NCBI RefSeq assembly: GCF_020080835.1 | Contig: NC_058166.1 | Location: 11,433,672-11,497,671, forward strand | Length of the DNA: 64,000 nt | Source of the DNA: Cotesia glomerata | Lineage: Eukaryota > Arthropoda > Insecta > Hymenoptera > Braconidae | Direction: 5' to 3' | In this document: piece after piece, positions 33,037 to 44,612 of the stretch | Position numbering within the stretch: position 1 is the first letter of the stretch | How the letters are laid out: every line of letters begins with the position of its first letter | Notes under the pieces: model-generated | What the model saw: only the letters and a program-made list of their open reading frames with translations | Told to the model about the DNA's origin: nothing | The model's database searches: none | Position numbers and translations under genes: made by a program

Positions 33037-34439
33037 TAAAAATAAAATGCCGCATGTATGTCCACGCATCACTTGAGAACCTCTGGACCGGTTGGGCTAA
33101 TTTTTTTTTTGTTGTCTTCAGAATTTTCAGGAGAAGGTTTGTATGTAAAAAATTTTCAAAAAATCCTCTCCCAAAGAGGATTGCGGGGGCGTTAACAATG
33201 AATAATTCCCGTTTTTAAACTATGGATCCTATAGACCCTAAATTTAGTAGGAATCTTCTGTAAGGGATATAGAAATAATCTATGGACGAATTTCACGATA
33301 GCTCACTCCACAGGGGGTTGCGGGGGCAGATATTAACAATGAAAATTTTTAATTTTCAAACTATAGATCCTACAGACGGCAAATTTAGTTGGAGTCTTCC
33401 ACATGTGGTGCGGAAATGTTTTAAGAGCAAATTTTACAGCAACCCACCCCTAATAAAGATTGCGGGGAAGGGTGTTAGAATGTTAAATTTCTATCTCCAA
33501 ACTTTAACTTTCTACAGACTCTAAATTTGGTAGGAATCTTCGTGTATAATTTTAAGTTCAGCTAAGAATGGATTTTATCAAATTCTAACCCCAAAAGGGA
33601 TTGCGGGGACGTCAGCAATGAAAAACTATAATTTCCAAACAATAGTTTCTATAGACTCGAAGTTTTGTAAGAATCTTTTATTTATAATGTAGAAATCATC
33701 TCGAATAGGATTTTATGAAATTTCTCCCCTACATAAGAGTGTGAGGGTATTAATTGTCAAAAAATTCATATTCTTCAAATATCAGTTCCTACAGATATAA
33801 AATTTGATAAAATCTCAAGAAAAACAGGAAATTTTGGAAGTTCAGGGAAGGTTTAAACGGAAAGTGAAAAACACAAATAATAAACAACAGAAAATACTAA
33901 AAACGACAATTTAGTTTCCCAATACACAATGTTCTGAGCTGAGTAATGAGGTCCGATCTCTTTGGGTCCGTTCCTAGCAGTGAAGTGAGGTCCGATCTTT
34001 TTGGTCTGTTTTGTTTTCAGAAATAAAAAAAAGTGTCAGTTAGTTGTTAAAAGAAATAAATTAATTTAAAGCCAATTAATAAAATCTATCATCAATTTGT
34101 CAGTGCGCAAGAAATTTTTTATTGTTATTGTTTCAAAATACCAAGGAGAAGACGACCTGACTTAGGTTGTCGAAGTTAATCAAATGTGGGAATCAAATCG
34201 GAGTTTCCGTGTTTCGTGCATGGGAAATTATACGTCGCGTGTTCGTGAGTCGGAAAACCACCATCTTTATATATTTACGCACCGCAAGAAAAGATAAAAA
34301 ATGTAGTCCATCAGAAAGCTTTAAATTAATTAAGTGTATAAATATGTTGCATTTAATGTAAATAAAAATTTTGTATTAAGTTTTGACTATACTTTTCACA
34401 AATATATCTAGATGATACGAAGTTCACCGGGTCGTCTAG
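33032..34439 (+). mobile_element. Helitron copy 3 with internal tandem repeats
   Basis: The 3' end is CCGGGTCGTCTAG followed by T, with ACGA/TCGT able to pair just upstream. The 5' side is TATGAATAAAAATAAAATGC. From about 33150 to 33850 there are five diverged units of about 150 bp (GATTGCGGGGGCGTTAACAA / TCCTATAGACTCTAAATTTA). A further direct repeat (GAGGTCCGATCTCTTTGG) lies at 33948-34010. The end of the helicase survives at 34183-34329. Inactive. Confidence 0.75.
34183..34329 (+). pseudogene. Helitron helicase C-terminus
   Basis: Translates as NVGIKSEFPCFVHGKLYVAC S-stop-VGKPPSLYIYAPQEK, ending KALN stop. GKLYVACSRVGKPxxLYIYAP is the characteristic C-terminal motif of the Pif1-type helicase in Helitron Rep/Hel proteins. 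The Arg codon is replaced by TGA at 34246-34248. The start is set by where similarity becomes visible. Confidence 0.8.
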
Positions 34440-34465
34440 TATATATATATATATATATATATATC

Positions 34466-34530
<65 letters not shown>
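34440..34530. repeat. TA microsatellite
   Basis: TA run with one TCTATATG interruption, between the Helitron CTAG end and a hAT-type tip. Confidence 0.95.
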
Positions 34531-34534
<4 letters not shown>

Positions 34535-37500
34535 GTGTTTCAAAAAAACAAACTATTTTTTTTTTTTTTCGAAGAACTTTGAAAATTCTTCAGAGTATCC
34601 CTAATCAAAGACATTGTGAAAATCTCAGCCCTTAATATTAATGTATAGAGGTGGCTGTAATTAATTTTTTATTTCCATTTAAATAACATAGAAAAAAACT
34701 TTTTTTTACTTTTGAATTTTGCTAGTCGACAACGAAGCATTTTATAGCTATGATCGATACATATTCTTGTAGGAAATTTAACGATCTACAAAAATTGTCT
34801 GAATGAATATATGCGTACGGAGAACCATTTCGGAGTTATCAGGCCTCAAACATCGAACTGTTTAAAAAAATAATAATATTTATTTATAAATACGAAAAAT
34901 CGACTTAAATCACTTAAATAAACAATATTATATATCAAAAAATTAAAATGATAAATTTATGATAAAATTTCATGAATTACGAAGTTATAATTTTTTATTA
35001 TTTTTAAAAAATTTTTTGCTTTTTTAAAAATAAATTATAAAGATGAAAAAGAAAATTATTTATTAATTGATAAAATTTATGAATTATCATATTTTTTAAA
35101 TTGTCATGTACTGTTATTAACGAAGTAGTTTTAAAAATTCTAGGTTATATAATTTAACTCAGTGCTATATAGTTACATAGTACTTCAATTGAACAATCAA
35201 TTTTTATTGAATTGTTAGTATGATTTTTATAGAAATGATAGTACATTTATTATTTCCGCTTTCTACCGTCACAAACCTGTTTTCTCTCAGAGCTTTTTTA
35301 CCTTACATTACTTTGTAGTAAAACAACGTAATTTTCAATGTTTTAAACTAAAATTAGTTTAATATTGCATTTAATTTATTTATAATTATTTGCAATTGTG
35401 TTTATAAAATCTCATTGTTAAGCTTAAGATGGAGAAGCAAATTTATTTAATTGGTTATCAAATTACAAAATTTGTAGGAAGCAAACTGCCGAGCTTAATA
35501 GAGGTTATGACTCTTTTCTTTCATTATCATTGTTCTCAAAGCTTGACTATTAAGAAAAGTGCATTAATTACGGTTGAGAATGTATTCGATTTATGGTCTG
35601 AAGGTGGAATTCCGACTTGTGCGAAAAATGCTGCAGTAAGAAAACTCATTCACCATCACACTGTTTGGAAAACTTTGCTAAAAAATAAAAATCAAAATCT
35701 GTCATCTACTCAAAAAAAAAAAGTTTCTATTTTTTGTGCCGATATTGAGAAATTATTCGACATAGCACATCACTAAGTAATGAAACTCATTAATGAAAAT
35801 CAAAAGTTATTTTTGCAAGGCCAAAGACAGTCAAATCGACGAGGTTTTCTCCATATTAATCCTCCAGTAAAAACGATAGCTAAAAATATTGATGAAGATA
35901 GAATTGGTGAGTGGTTTTTATTTTTAATTGTAACGTAGAGTAAATAGCACAAAAATCCTCAAAAAATAGTCATTTATAAACCTAGCATTATTTCATTTCC
36001 ACAAAATTTTTTAAAGATAATTTTATTATCAGCAAAAAAATGACGTATCTTCTTACTGATTTTTTATGCACGAAGTTTTTATTGAATTCTAGCAATTGAA
36101 TAAAATTATGTTTTTAAACGTTTTTTTTTCAGTATTACCTTTTCTTAAATTGGTCAGTAATTATTTTGAATATTTCTAGTTATTCTTGAAAACAAGTTAA
36201 ATAATTAACATTTTTCTTTTTTATTTTTATAAAATTAATTAGAAATCCTGACTAACTTGAATGTCTCACACTTATTTTCTGTGCGTAACTTATACTGTAT
36301 CTGATATATTTTAAAATTTTTGGTTTTCTTTCAATCTCCGAGGATTCAAAAGTTAAACTTTTTATATTTTGCAGACGAAATTCAATGTGATAAGAATAAT
36401 ACTGGATTATTATTAAGTCAAAAAACAGATTCAAGTTTAAGTCGAACTTCAAACGCAGCATCTGATTTCGAAGATGATATAGAGGTTTCACGGCAGCGAA
36501 AAAAAACTTGACATAATCACGCCTAAACTTGTCAGTGCATTGGATCGTGCAAATGTAAGTAGCAGAAATGCTATTTACATTGTAGCTGCTACTTTAATCA
36601 GCGCGGGACTAGATATAAGTCAATATAATTTGAGTCACTCAACCATCCATCGTCAGCGTGAATTAGCCAGAAAAAGTACAATGGCAAATTTACAACAAAA
36701 TTTAAAAGTTGATAAATGCGTTTTACACTGGGATGGGAAGATAATGCCTGACATTGAAAAGCGCCAAGACGTGGACAGATTACCAATCGTATTATCAGCT
36801 TCGGGACAAGAAATACTACTTGCTGCTCCCAAAATTGACTCTGGAACTTGGGAAAATCAAGCCTCAGCATTTATTTCTGTCCTGACTGAATAGTCTATCA
36901 CTGACAGTATTACAGCATTATGTTTTGATACTGCGGCTGTAAATACAGGTTTTTATCAAATTATAATATATCTCTATTCACGAAAAATCGAAGTCGAACA
37001 AATTCTATGCTATAAATTTAGATATATCTGAAACTTTTTTTCCTCTACTTTATTTGCTTAAGTGGGTCCCAAAAAAATGCACAAAAATCAGGGCTTCAAA
37101 CCAGAATACCCCCTTAACTCAAATAATAATTTTTTTTTGGTTTTCATTGTTTCAGCTAATTTATTGGTTATTTATTTTGTTATTTATCAGTACTTACATT
37201 TAAATTTGTAATTCATGGTTTTTTTTTTAAGGAATTCGCAGTGGTGCATGTGTTATTGTTGAACAAGCACTAAGAAGAGAGTTGACTTATTTACCATACC
37301 GTCATCACATTATTGAGCTAGTTTTAAGATCCGCATTTGAAACTTATTGGCCTACATCTTCAGGTTCAAATGTTTCGATTTTTACTCGGTTCAAAAACAA
37401 ATGGAGTGATATTGATCAACAAAAATATACTACTGAGATTTCAGACAGAGAAGTTCAAGAAGCCCTTGCAGATATAAAAGATAAAATCCTAATACTTATT

Positions 37501-38494
37501 GCTAATTATTTACAAGTAATGTTGATTATGGTTCTTAATTATCTTCAACTGCGTTTCGTATGTGTAATAATATAAATAATCATTATTATTGTTGTTGTAG
37601 ATTTCTCAACCAAGAGGAGATTACACGGAGCTTCTGGACAGCTCTGATTTTTTTGGGAGCTTCGCCATCTGACGGAGTAGTTTTTAAATATTCTGGAGCT
37701 GTTCATCATGCAAGGTGGATGGCAAAAGCGATTTATAATTTAAAAATATTCATGTTTAGAAATCAGTCAGAGCTAACAAAGACCGAAATTGTAGGAGTCC
37801 GTCAAATTCATATTTTTATAATAAAATTTCACATAAAAGCGTGGTTTTCAGCAACGTCAGCGATAACAGCGCCAAGTAATGATTTAATGCTGATAAAAAA
37901 TTTGCTTCTCGACAAAAAAATTAATTCAGCTGTTTCAAAAAAGACATCTGAGAAAATGGCTAATCATCTGTGGTACCTTTCTAAAGAATTAGCAGCTTTG
38001 GCTTTATTTGATTCGAGTGTTTCACCCACTGATAGAAGGATTTCTTAACATTTAAGAAGATTTCTTTGTATTTAAGAAATAATTTCTTAAACATCATTTC
38101 TTAGTATTTAAAAAATATTTCTTTGTATTTAAGAAATATTTCTTAAATACTAAGAAATATATATATTTTTTAAATACTACGAAATATTTCTTAAATATTA
38201 AGAAATATTTTTTAAATACTAAAAAATGATGTTTAAGAAATGATTTCTTAAATACAAAGAAATCTTCTTAAATACTAAGAAATCCTTCTATCAGTGCCGG
38301 AAATAAAAATTAGAATGGTAACTGCTATAAAGTCCCGAGATAGTAGTATATTAAATAAAAAGCGCTTCATAATCAATAAGAATAAGTTGAATACGTTATT
38401 AACAAAAGATCTAAGTCATTTCGTTTCTAAAAATCATTGGTGTTATTTGAACGATTTGGATTGTCTACTGGGATTTGAATATAATATACAATAA
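34531..38494 (+). pseudogene. hAT-like transposase, multi-exon, broken (copy A)
   Basis: The element tip is TAGAGTGTTTCA at 34531 next to TA repeats. Coding starts at ATG 35429. Probable introns: GTGAGT at about 35908 to TTTTGCAG at 36373; about 36948 to 37231; about 37516 to 37599. Motifs in order: KCVLHWDGKIMPDI (first Asp candidate), ALCFDTAAVNTG (second Asp candidate), LPYRHHIIELVL (hAT-like C/R..H), AVHHARWMAKAIY (RW motif), NHLWYLSKELAALALFD. This order of D, D, xxHH and RW resembles hAT topology, but I could not confirm the superfamily from sequence alone. Damage: stops at 35774 and 36891, frameshifts in A and T runs near 36505 and 37645, a palindrome inserted at 38027-38296, and loss of the C-terminus after HFVSKNHWC (about 38440). 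Confidence 0.7.
38027..38296. mobile_element. CACTG palindromic element inside the transposase
   Basis: 270 bp, CACTGATAGAAGGATTTCTT to its inverse ending CTATCAGTG, made almost entirely of TTTCTTA and TAAGAAA motifs in both orientations. CC flanks both sides (38025-38026, 38297-38298). Without the insert and one CC the reading frame is continuous across the junction. Confidence 0.8.
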
Positions 38495-38513
38495 CCTTGA
38501 TTCATTCTTTGCT

Positions 38514-38711
38514 AGACGCATCGTCAGCGAGCTGGATGCTCTATTGAATGAGCATAATGAATTGTTGAAAATATTCAAATCCCACATGCACAAATTAGAA
38601 AGCGATAATCACGCTATTGTTATTAATCCTGATAAAACACCAGCTGGAGAACACATTCGTAGATTCAATGCACCTGTTGCTGATGACGTTGCTGGAATCA
38701 TGGTCAGCTAA
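38514..38711 (+). pseudogene. Helitron Rep N-terminal fragment (Helitron_like_N)
   Basis: RRIVSELDALLNEHNELLKI...DNHAIVINPDKTPAGEHIRR then FNAPVADDVAGIMVS stop. LNxHNxLxxxFK, (V/I)IxxDKxPxGEHxRRFNAPxxxEVAxxMV is a recognisable block upstream of the Rep catalytic region in Helitron proteins. Only this block survives. It abuts the broken transposase on the left and a TA repeat on the right. Confidence 0.8.
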
Positions 38712-38726
38712 TATATATATATATAT

Positions 38727-40362
38727 TAGAGTGGTCCAAAAAAAAAAAGTTTTTTGCCTATCATCTTAAAAGCTTCTCTAAGGTATAAAAAAAATTCCCT
38801 TCAAAGCGCAGCTTGATATCTCAATTCTTCATGAAGCTCAATGAATTTTTATTTTCCCATTTAAATAACACGTAAAAAAATTTTATTTACGTTTTTATCC
38901 GGCAATAATACGAAAAAAAATTTTTTTGTATTTTTCGTCAATTATTCTTGTAGGAAATTTAATTCTCTACAAAAAAATACTGAGGTAGTTTCTTCGTAAT
39001 CTTAACGAGTAAAAAGTTATTGAGTTTTAAATACTTGCACAAAAAAAATTTGAACGAAGATAGTTTCAAAGCAACTTTTCGAAAACTTTTCGGTAACTGC
39101 ATGTATTTATTTCAAAATTTATCAAACTAGACTGTTTCTAATATAATTAACACCTGTCTTTTGGTGAAGTATTAACTGTGAATGATGAATAATTTCTCTC
39201 ATTACAATTTGGATATTTTTTCCTATGAGCAGTGATTTATTAAAATTGAACTTGAATTTCATTACGGAATCTGAATCAAGAGCAAGCTAGTACTTCCGGA
39301 TGTATACCGAATTTAATTTTTTTATTTAAGAAGATGCAGGACAGGTAGAACAGGTGAATATTTAAATTTTGAACATGATGCTGGGACGCTTTTTGACCGA
39401 ATGAAAAATCACGAAACTTTGCAGGAGTACGTAAATAGAAGTCCTTCGTGAATTGATTCTTTTATTTTTAAATTTAATCATTGAAAAAAAAAATGATAAA
39501 TAAACAAGTAGAGTTAGTGCGGAAAACTGCCTTATCTCAGGAGTCATCACATATTTAAGTAAATAAGCTTGACTATAAAAATTGCTAATAAACATACAAC
39601 CAATATAATCTTTGAGACTGATTTAATTTTTGGTTATTTCTTATTTTAGTTTATATGACTTATAAGACATAATTATTAAAATGCAGCTAGGTTGAAGTAA
39701 AAACAATTGTCAACAAAAATTTAATTTACTATATATCTTCATGTAGGCCGCAAGAGAGTGCTAAAAGTAAATTATCTAGTTTAATTTTTTTAAGCAGTGG
39801 TTAGAGTATTTACAAAGTCTGGTAATCTCCTTCAGTGCATTTAACATGTGGTTCAAATAAACAAACCGATATATTGAATTGTCATTTGTTATCACTGGTC
39901 CAGACTGAATGACCGATATCAGACTGTATACTATGTTTTTAAGAAAAAAATATAAATTACTTAATCAAATACTTTGAAACAGAAAATGTGATACAACATG
40001 GATTCTAAAATCATATCTGATTAAATTTTCTTTTATTGCGAGTATTTAAAGCTTAATAACTTTTTACTTGTTAGGATTACGAAAAAACTACCTTAGTACT
40101 TTTTTATAGAGAATTGAATTTCCTACAAGAATAATTGATGAAAAATACAAAAAAAAATTTTTTTCGTAGTTTTACCGGATGAAAACGTAAATAAAATTTT
40201 TTGATGTGTTATTTAAATGGGAAAATAAAAATTCATTGAGCTTCATGAACAATTGAGATATCAAGCTGCGCTTTGGAGAGAATTTTTTTTATACCTTAGA
40301 GAAGTTTTTGAAACAGCAGCACTTGAAAAAAAAAATAAAAATGTTTTTTTTGGACCATTCTA
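38727..40362. mobile_element. non-autonomous hAT-type element TAGAGTGGTCC
   Basis: Tips TAGAGTGGTCCAAAAAAAAA and the inverse of TAGAATGGTCCAAAAAAAAC, both against TATATATA. Subterminal arms of about 280 bp are inverted: CCCATTTAAATAACACGTAA at about 38859 against its inverse at about 40220. The centre (39050-40050) has no transposase. Confidence 0.75.
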
Positions 40363-40379
40363 ATATATATATATGTATA

Positions 40380-41900
40380 CTAGCTGACCCGGCAAACGTT
40401 GTTTTGCCATGTGAATAATTTCTAGAGAATTTCTAGTATCGAAAAAAAATTACTAACTTATTGGAAGTGTATAAGGATGTGGAATATGAGTGAAAAAGGC
40501 CTGGAGCGCTGTGAACGATGAGGGAATGTTGTTTAAAAATAACAAAACATCAAACATTAATTGTTTTAATTTATTAAAAGTAATAATTATTTATATAATT
40601 AATTAATTACATAATATTAATCTCTTAATGCTGCAGCGTGAACAATATTTTTTGTTAGCACGTCTATTCTCATGACTTCATTGCGTTCAGCTCGTGTATC
40701 GTCTGATTGTTCTTGACGCAATTGCGCCATTCTCACACGCACTCTAGTATTTTCTTCCTGAACTTGTTCTTCGGTTCTTTGGGCTCTTCTATTTCGAATG
40801 CTACTAGGTTTATTTGTATCACGGCTCAAATTGGCCCCTTTGCGTTTTGTTGGCATTGTTCACTGTACAATACAAAACACACATGAATAGAACTGATTGA
40901 ATTATTTAATTATTATATTAATCATTTATTTTATCTTTGATTACATTAAATATACATGTAAAAATTAGATAGTTTCACGAAAGCGAAAAATTTTATGTTT
41001 CTTAATTATATCGAAAATACATATTGTTAGAAATAGTGAAAAAAAAATTCTGTCGAAGTTAGAGCTCTTATAAGTAAACACAAAAAAAATTTTCCAATCG
41101 TAATAAAAATCTAACTTTCACCGAATTCGTTTTTCACCATTCCCAACAATATTTTCGTTATAAATAAGAAAGAATAATTTTTGATTTTATAATAAAAGTA
41201 AAAAATAATTTATACTTACAACTCAATAGCCGTTGTTTGCGGGAACTCGTGACACGTGTTAAGTATTTTAGAGGTTATGTAAGTCACTTAATTAACTGAT
41301 CGTGCTATTTACACTCAAAATTAATAATTTTATTATTTATTAATAATTAATTATATTCAATAATATCAGTTATTAATAAATAAATAATAAAGTTACTCGA
41401 GAATATATTTGATATGAGAGTTACACTGAGATAGTAAAAATGTTTAACTACTACGCTTGAAGCATAAACACTAATAATAGCCGAAAACTGTAGAGGTAAC
41501 ATCCCTACTCCGTGCTGTTTACAGGGTGAGAAATGACACCGGTAGACATATGGAGGGGATAACTTACCAAGTGATAATAATTGATGTTATCGAGCGGGAT
41601 AGAAAATGATAAAATTATGAAAATGATTATTAAAAAGCAAGGGTTGGTGATAAAAAAGTGCAAATTTAGAGTTGTATGTATTTTTTGATGCCACATAATA
41701 AAAAAATTAAAAAAAAAAATTTTTATCAAAAAAATAAAAAAAAAATTTTTGGGGTGAACACCCCTTATCACTTAGAGGTTAGAAAAATAGATAGTAGCCG
41801 ATTCTCAGGCTTACTGAATATGCATAAAAAATTTCATGAGAATCGGTCAAGCCGTTTCGGAGGAGTATGGGAACGAACATTGTGACACGAGAATTTTATA
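40380..41900 (-). mobile_element. Helitron copy 4, minus strand
   Basis: Read on the minus strand it ends GGCAAAACAACGTTTGCCGG then GTCAGCTAG next to T. The hairpin GGCAAA/TTTGCC followed by CTAG is a textbook Helitron 3' end. The 5' side begins near 41900 (TTCTCGTGTCACAATGTTCG). It carries the N-terminal coding piece at 40617-40856 but no Rep or helicase domain. Confidence 0.8.
40617..40856 (-). CDS. Helitron protein N-terminal region, 79 residues
   Basis: Starts MPTKRKGANLSRDTNKPSSI and continues with an Arg/Glu/Gln-rich charged stretch (RRAQRTEEQVQEENTRVRVR), ending AALRD stop. Helitron Rep/Hel proteins commonly begin with an M-P-x-K-R-K segment and E/Q/R-rich repeats, so this is the start of such a protein cut short, with no HUH or helicase domain. 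It may be translated as a small basic-acidic protein, but this is unlikely to be functional. Confidence 0.7.
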   Translation of the reverse strand: MPTKRKGANLSRDTNKPSSIRNRRAQRTEEQVQEENTRVRVRMAQLRQEQSDDTRAERNEVMRIDVLTKNIVHAAALRD

Positions 41901-41925
41901 TATTATATATATATATATATATATA

Positions 41926-42354
41926 CAGAGTGTCCCAGAATTAGCGGACGCCATCGTAGCATCTGATAAACAAAATAATTCTAAGATGAAAAGTCCTTAG
42001 TCACTTTTTAATCAGACGCATAGATAATTAATTATTAATTAAAATAACGTCATTTTATGCGTTAGAGAGAGAGCACTAGTGACAAGTCAAGTGCGTTCCA
42101 ACGAAGACGCTTGCACGTGTGAATGTGTAAGTAAATATGTGTGACTACGTTAGCTATAGAAACTAGTTAGTCATACAGTTAGTTGTGTCTTTGTTTGGCA
42201 CATATTTTACTGGACACTGGCGCTCTCTCTCTAACAAATAAAGAGACGTTATTTTTAATTAATAATTAATTATCTATGCGGTTAATTGAAAAATGGCTAA
42301 GGACTTTTCGTCTCAGAATTATTTTTTTCATCAGATGCTACAATGGCGTCCGTT
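41926..42354. mobile_element. TIR element CAGAGTGTCCC, right tip lost
   Basis: About 90% similar by eye to 2250-2699, in the opposite internal orientation. The left tip CAGAGTGTCCCAGAATTAGC abuts TA repeats. The right arm stops at GGCGTCCGTT, where transposase copy B begins. Confidence 0.7.
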
Positions 42355-42395
42355 TCAACAATTTTCACTCGGCCGGACACTGGGTTCGGGACTGT

Positions 42396-43042
42396 CACAT
42401 TTATATTTTCATTGTATTAGTATACATAAAAGCATGGTATTGTGCGCCTTCAGCAATCTAAGCTCCTCGACAGAATTTAGAATTTATGAAAGATTTACTG
42501 AATTATAAAAAATAAATAAAAATATTTCAGAAGTAGCTTCAAAAAAATTCAGCAATCACTTGTGGTATTTATCTGAACAACTTATTTGTTTGTCATTATT
42601 TGATAATAATGTTAGCGCAGAAATCAAATTAAAATTAATTGAATCGATTCAGAAAAAAAAAAGTCAAATTAAAAACTTTAAACGATTTAATGTAAAAAAT
42701 GTTAATATTAATTCCTTACTAAACAAAGAATTGTATGAATTTGCATCAGAAGAGTCGATGATTATTTTTAAAAGGTTGGAACTCCCAACTGATTTTTTAA
42801 ATTTACATCCTGATCAGTGGATATCTGACAAAAGTTACAATACGTGTCTCAAAATTTTAAAAAATTTACACGTTGCTAATGATACTGCGGAACGGGCGAT
42901 CCAATTGATGTAAGCCTACAATAAAAGCTTAACTGCTGATGAAGAGCAGAAACAGTACTTATTGCAAGTTGTAGCTATGCACAGAAAAAAATTTCTAAAT
43001 GCTAACAAGCAGATGTTAATGTTACCAATTTTAGATAAATGA
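42396..43042 (+). pseudogene. hAT-like transposase C-terminal half (copy B)
   Basis: Starts IYIFIVLVYIKAWYCAPSAI, which aligns with IHIFIIKFHIKAWFSATSAI of copy A. Then come NHLWYLSEQLICLSLFDNNV and the family C-terminus LKNLHVANDTAERAIQLM, stop, AYNKSLTADEEQKQYLLQVV, ending at TGA 43040-43042. Because it overlaps copy A (NHLWYLS occurs in both) it is a second, diverged element, not the missing end of A. It has internal stops at about 42455, 42508 and 42911. The right element tip TGACACACCCTA is at 43552. Confidence 0.75.
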
Positions 43043-43549
43043 AAAAATGAAATTTTTCGTAATTATAACGATTAATTAATAATAATTTTACTTAGATTAT
43101 TATATTGAAACGAGTCAATACTTTAATTAAAAATTTTAATGCTTAAAAATGTACAATAAAATTAAATTATTCATGTAAAAGTAATAAATTGAAAATTAAA
43201 TGGAATTTAATGTATATTTTTTTAAATGTTACCGTTTAACGGGCTATAACTTCGAAAATAGTGGTTCTACAGTTTTCGTCCGAAGAGATATTTTTGTAGA
43301 GAATTTAATTTCCTACAAAAGCCATAAGAAGGTTTTTCGAAAAAAAATTTTTTTAATAACGAAAAGTCCACTTGAAACAAAAAAAAATTTTTCCTGTGAT
43401 ATTTAAATGGGAAATCGAATTTTTTGATGAGCTAAGCCGCTATTGGACTTAAAACCTTTAGCTCAGCGGCATAATTTTTTATTTTTTATATACTACCAGA
43501 TTTTCTGGTATAGCAGTAAAAAAAAAATATCACCTAAATATGACACACC

Positions 43550-43552
<3 letters not shown>
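43043..43552 (+). mobile_element. right terminal region of hAT-like element B
   Basis: Contains CCCATTTAAA-like and TTGTAGGAAATTAAATTCTC blocks in inverse orientation relative to 34531, and ends TGACACACCCTA against a TA repeat. Confidence 0.65.

Positions 43553-43619
<67 letters not shown>
43553..43619. repeat. TA microsatellite
   Basis: TA run with one GTA change, between a hAT tip and the Helitron CTAG end. Confidence 0.95.
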
Positions 43620-44094
43620 CTAGCTGTTACCCGCCCGCTTCGCTGGGCGCTTTATAGAATTGCATTTTTAGATCTAGACTTGAAATTTAATAAGAGTATT
43701 GTTTTGATTTGCACAGATTCCAAATGAGTATTGAAAGTTTAGTTAAAGTCATTGCAAGTCTCATAAGTAAAGTTGAAATATGTCTAGCTTCAATTGCGAA
43801 GAATTTTTTTGTTATTTAAAATTTTCTCAGTGACATCAATATTTTATAGAAAATAAATTTAATATGTTTTTTACGAATTCTATTTAAATAAGTAGCCAAA
43901 TTTATTTTTCACATACCCAGTGTTTGGAAAATGCATTCATTTTAATCAGATACATTCCCGCGATCCCGCAATAAAAACAATTTATAAGTTATGTAATCAG
44001 CAAAAATAACATGTATATAAAATTCTTAATCCGTTGACCGAATTACTACATTTAATGTTAAGTTTTGGAAACCTAGCAATTACTTTTTCTCCCC

Positions 44095-44174
44095 TCCGGG
44101 CGGAAAGCGTCAATTTTCCGCCCGCTGCGCTAAATGAAAATGCCGCTTTCCGCCTCCGTCGAGGAGAAAAATAG
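44095..44174. mobile_element. palindrome B alone
   Basis: GGGCGGAAAGCGTCAATTTT... to ...GCCGCTTTCCGCCTCCGTCG with CTCCCCTC/GAGGAG edges. The matching site in Helitron copy 1 (919-940, GACTTTTTTCCCGCTGCT) lacks it, so B can move without palindrome A. Confidence 0.75.
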
Positions 44175-44612
44175 TTTTCCCGCTGCTAAAGAGACGTTTG
44201 CTGTAAGGAAATTTTTAGTAAATGTTATTAAATCTCAATAGATATGGTTGAAGTTTCATGTTTCAAAAAGTTCTAGTTTATAAACAACAACATTTTCAGT
44301 AGATTTCATAGATATCTAACTATTTTATTCCATGAAACTAATTAATTTTCAGATAATTATCATAACCAAACATACGATCAGCATATAAACATAAATTTTC
44401 GACACTTAGTTCACCAAAAATAATTAGCTTCTTTTTCTTAAACTTTTTATAAATGACGTTAAATCAATCAAATATCAAGGTTATGTAATAAAAACAAAAG
44501 AAAATCGTATTAAAAACAAATGAATAAAAAATGAGAGTCTTTTGTTTTTCTTAGCGAGAAAAAATGTATGTAAAAGTAAATCGTAAAAAAAATGAGAAAT
44601 GGTTGATAAAAT

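Noticed and set aside
37560..38048. Separate 162-codon gene
   Set aside because: It is the frameshifted continuation of the transposase exon (HHARWMAK, NHLWYLS motifs), not a new gene.
38046..38290. Possible CRISPR-like array of TTTCTTA repeats
   Set aside because: The repeats are in both orientations around one centre, of unequal spacing, in eukaryotic DNA, so this is a palindromic MITE.
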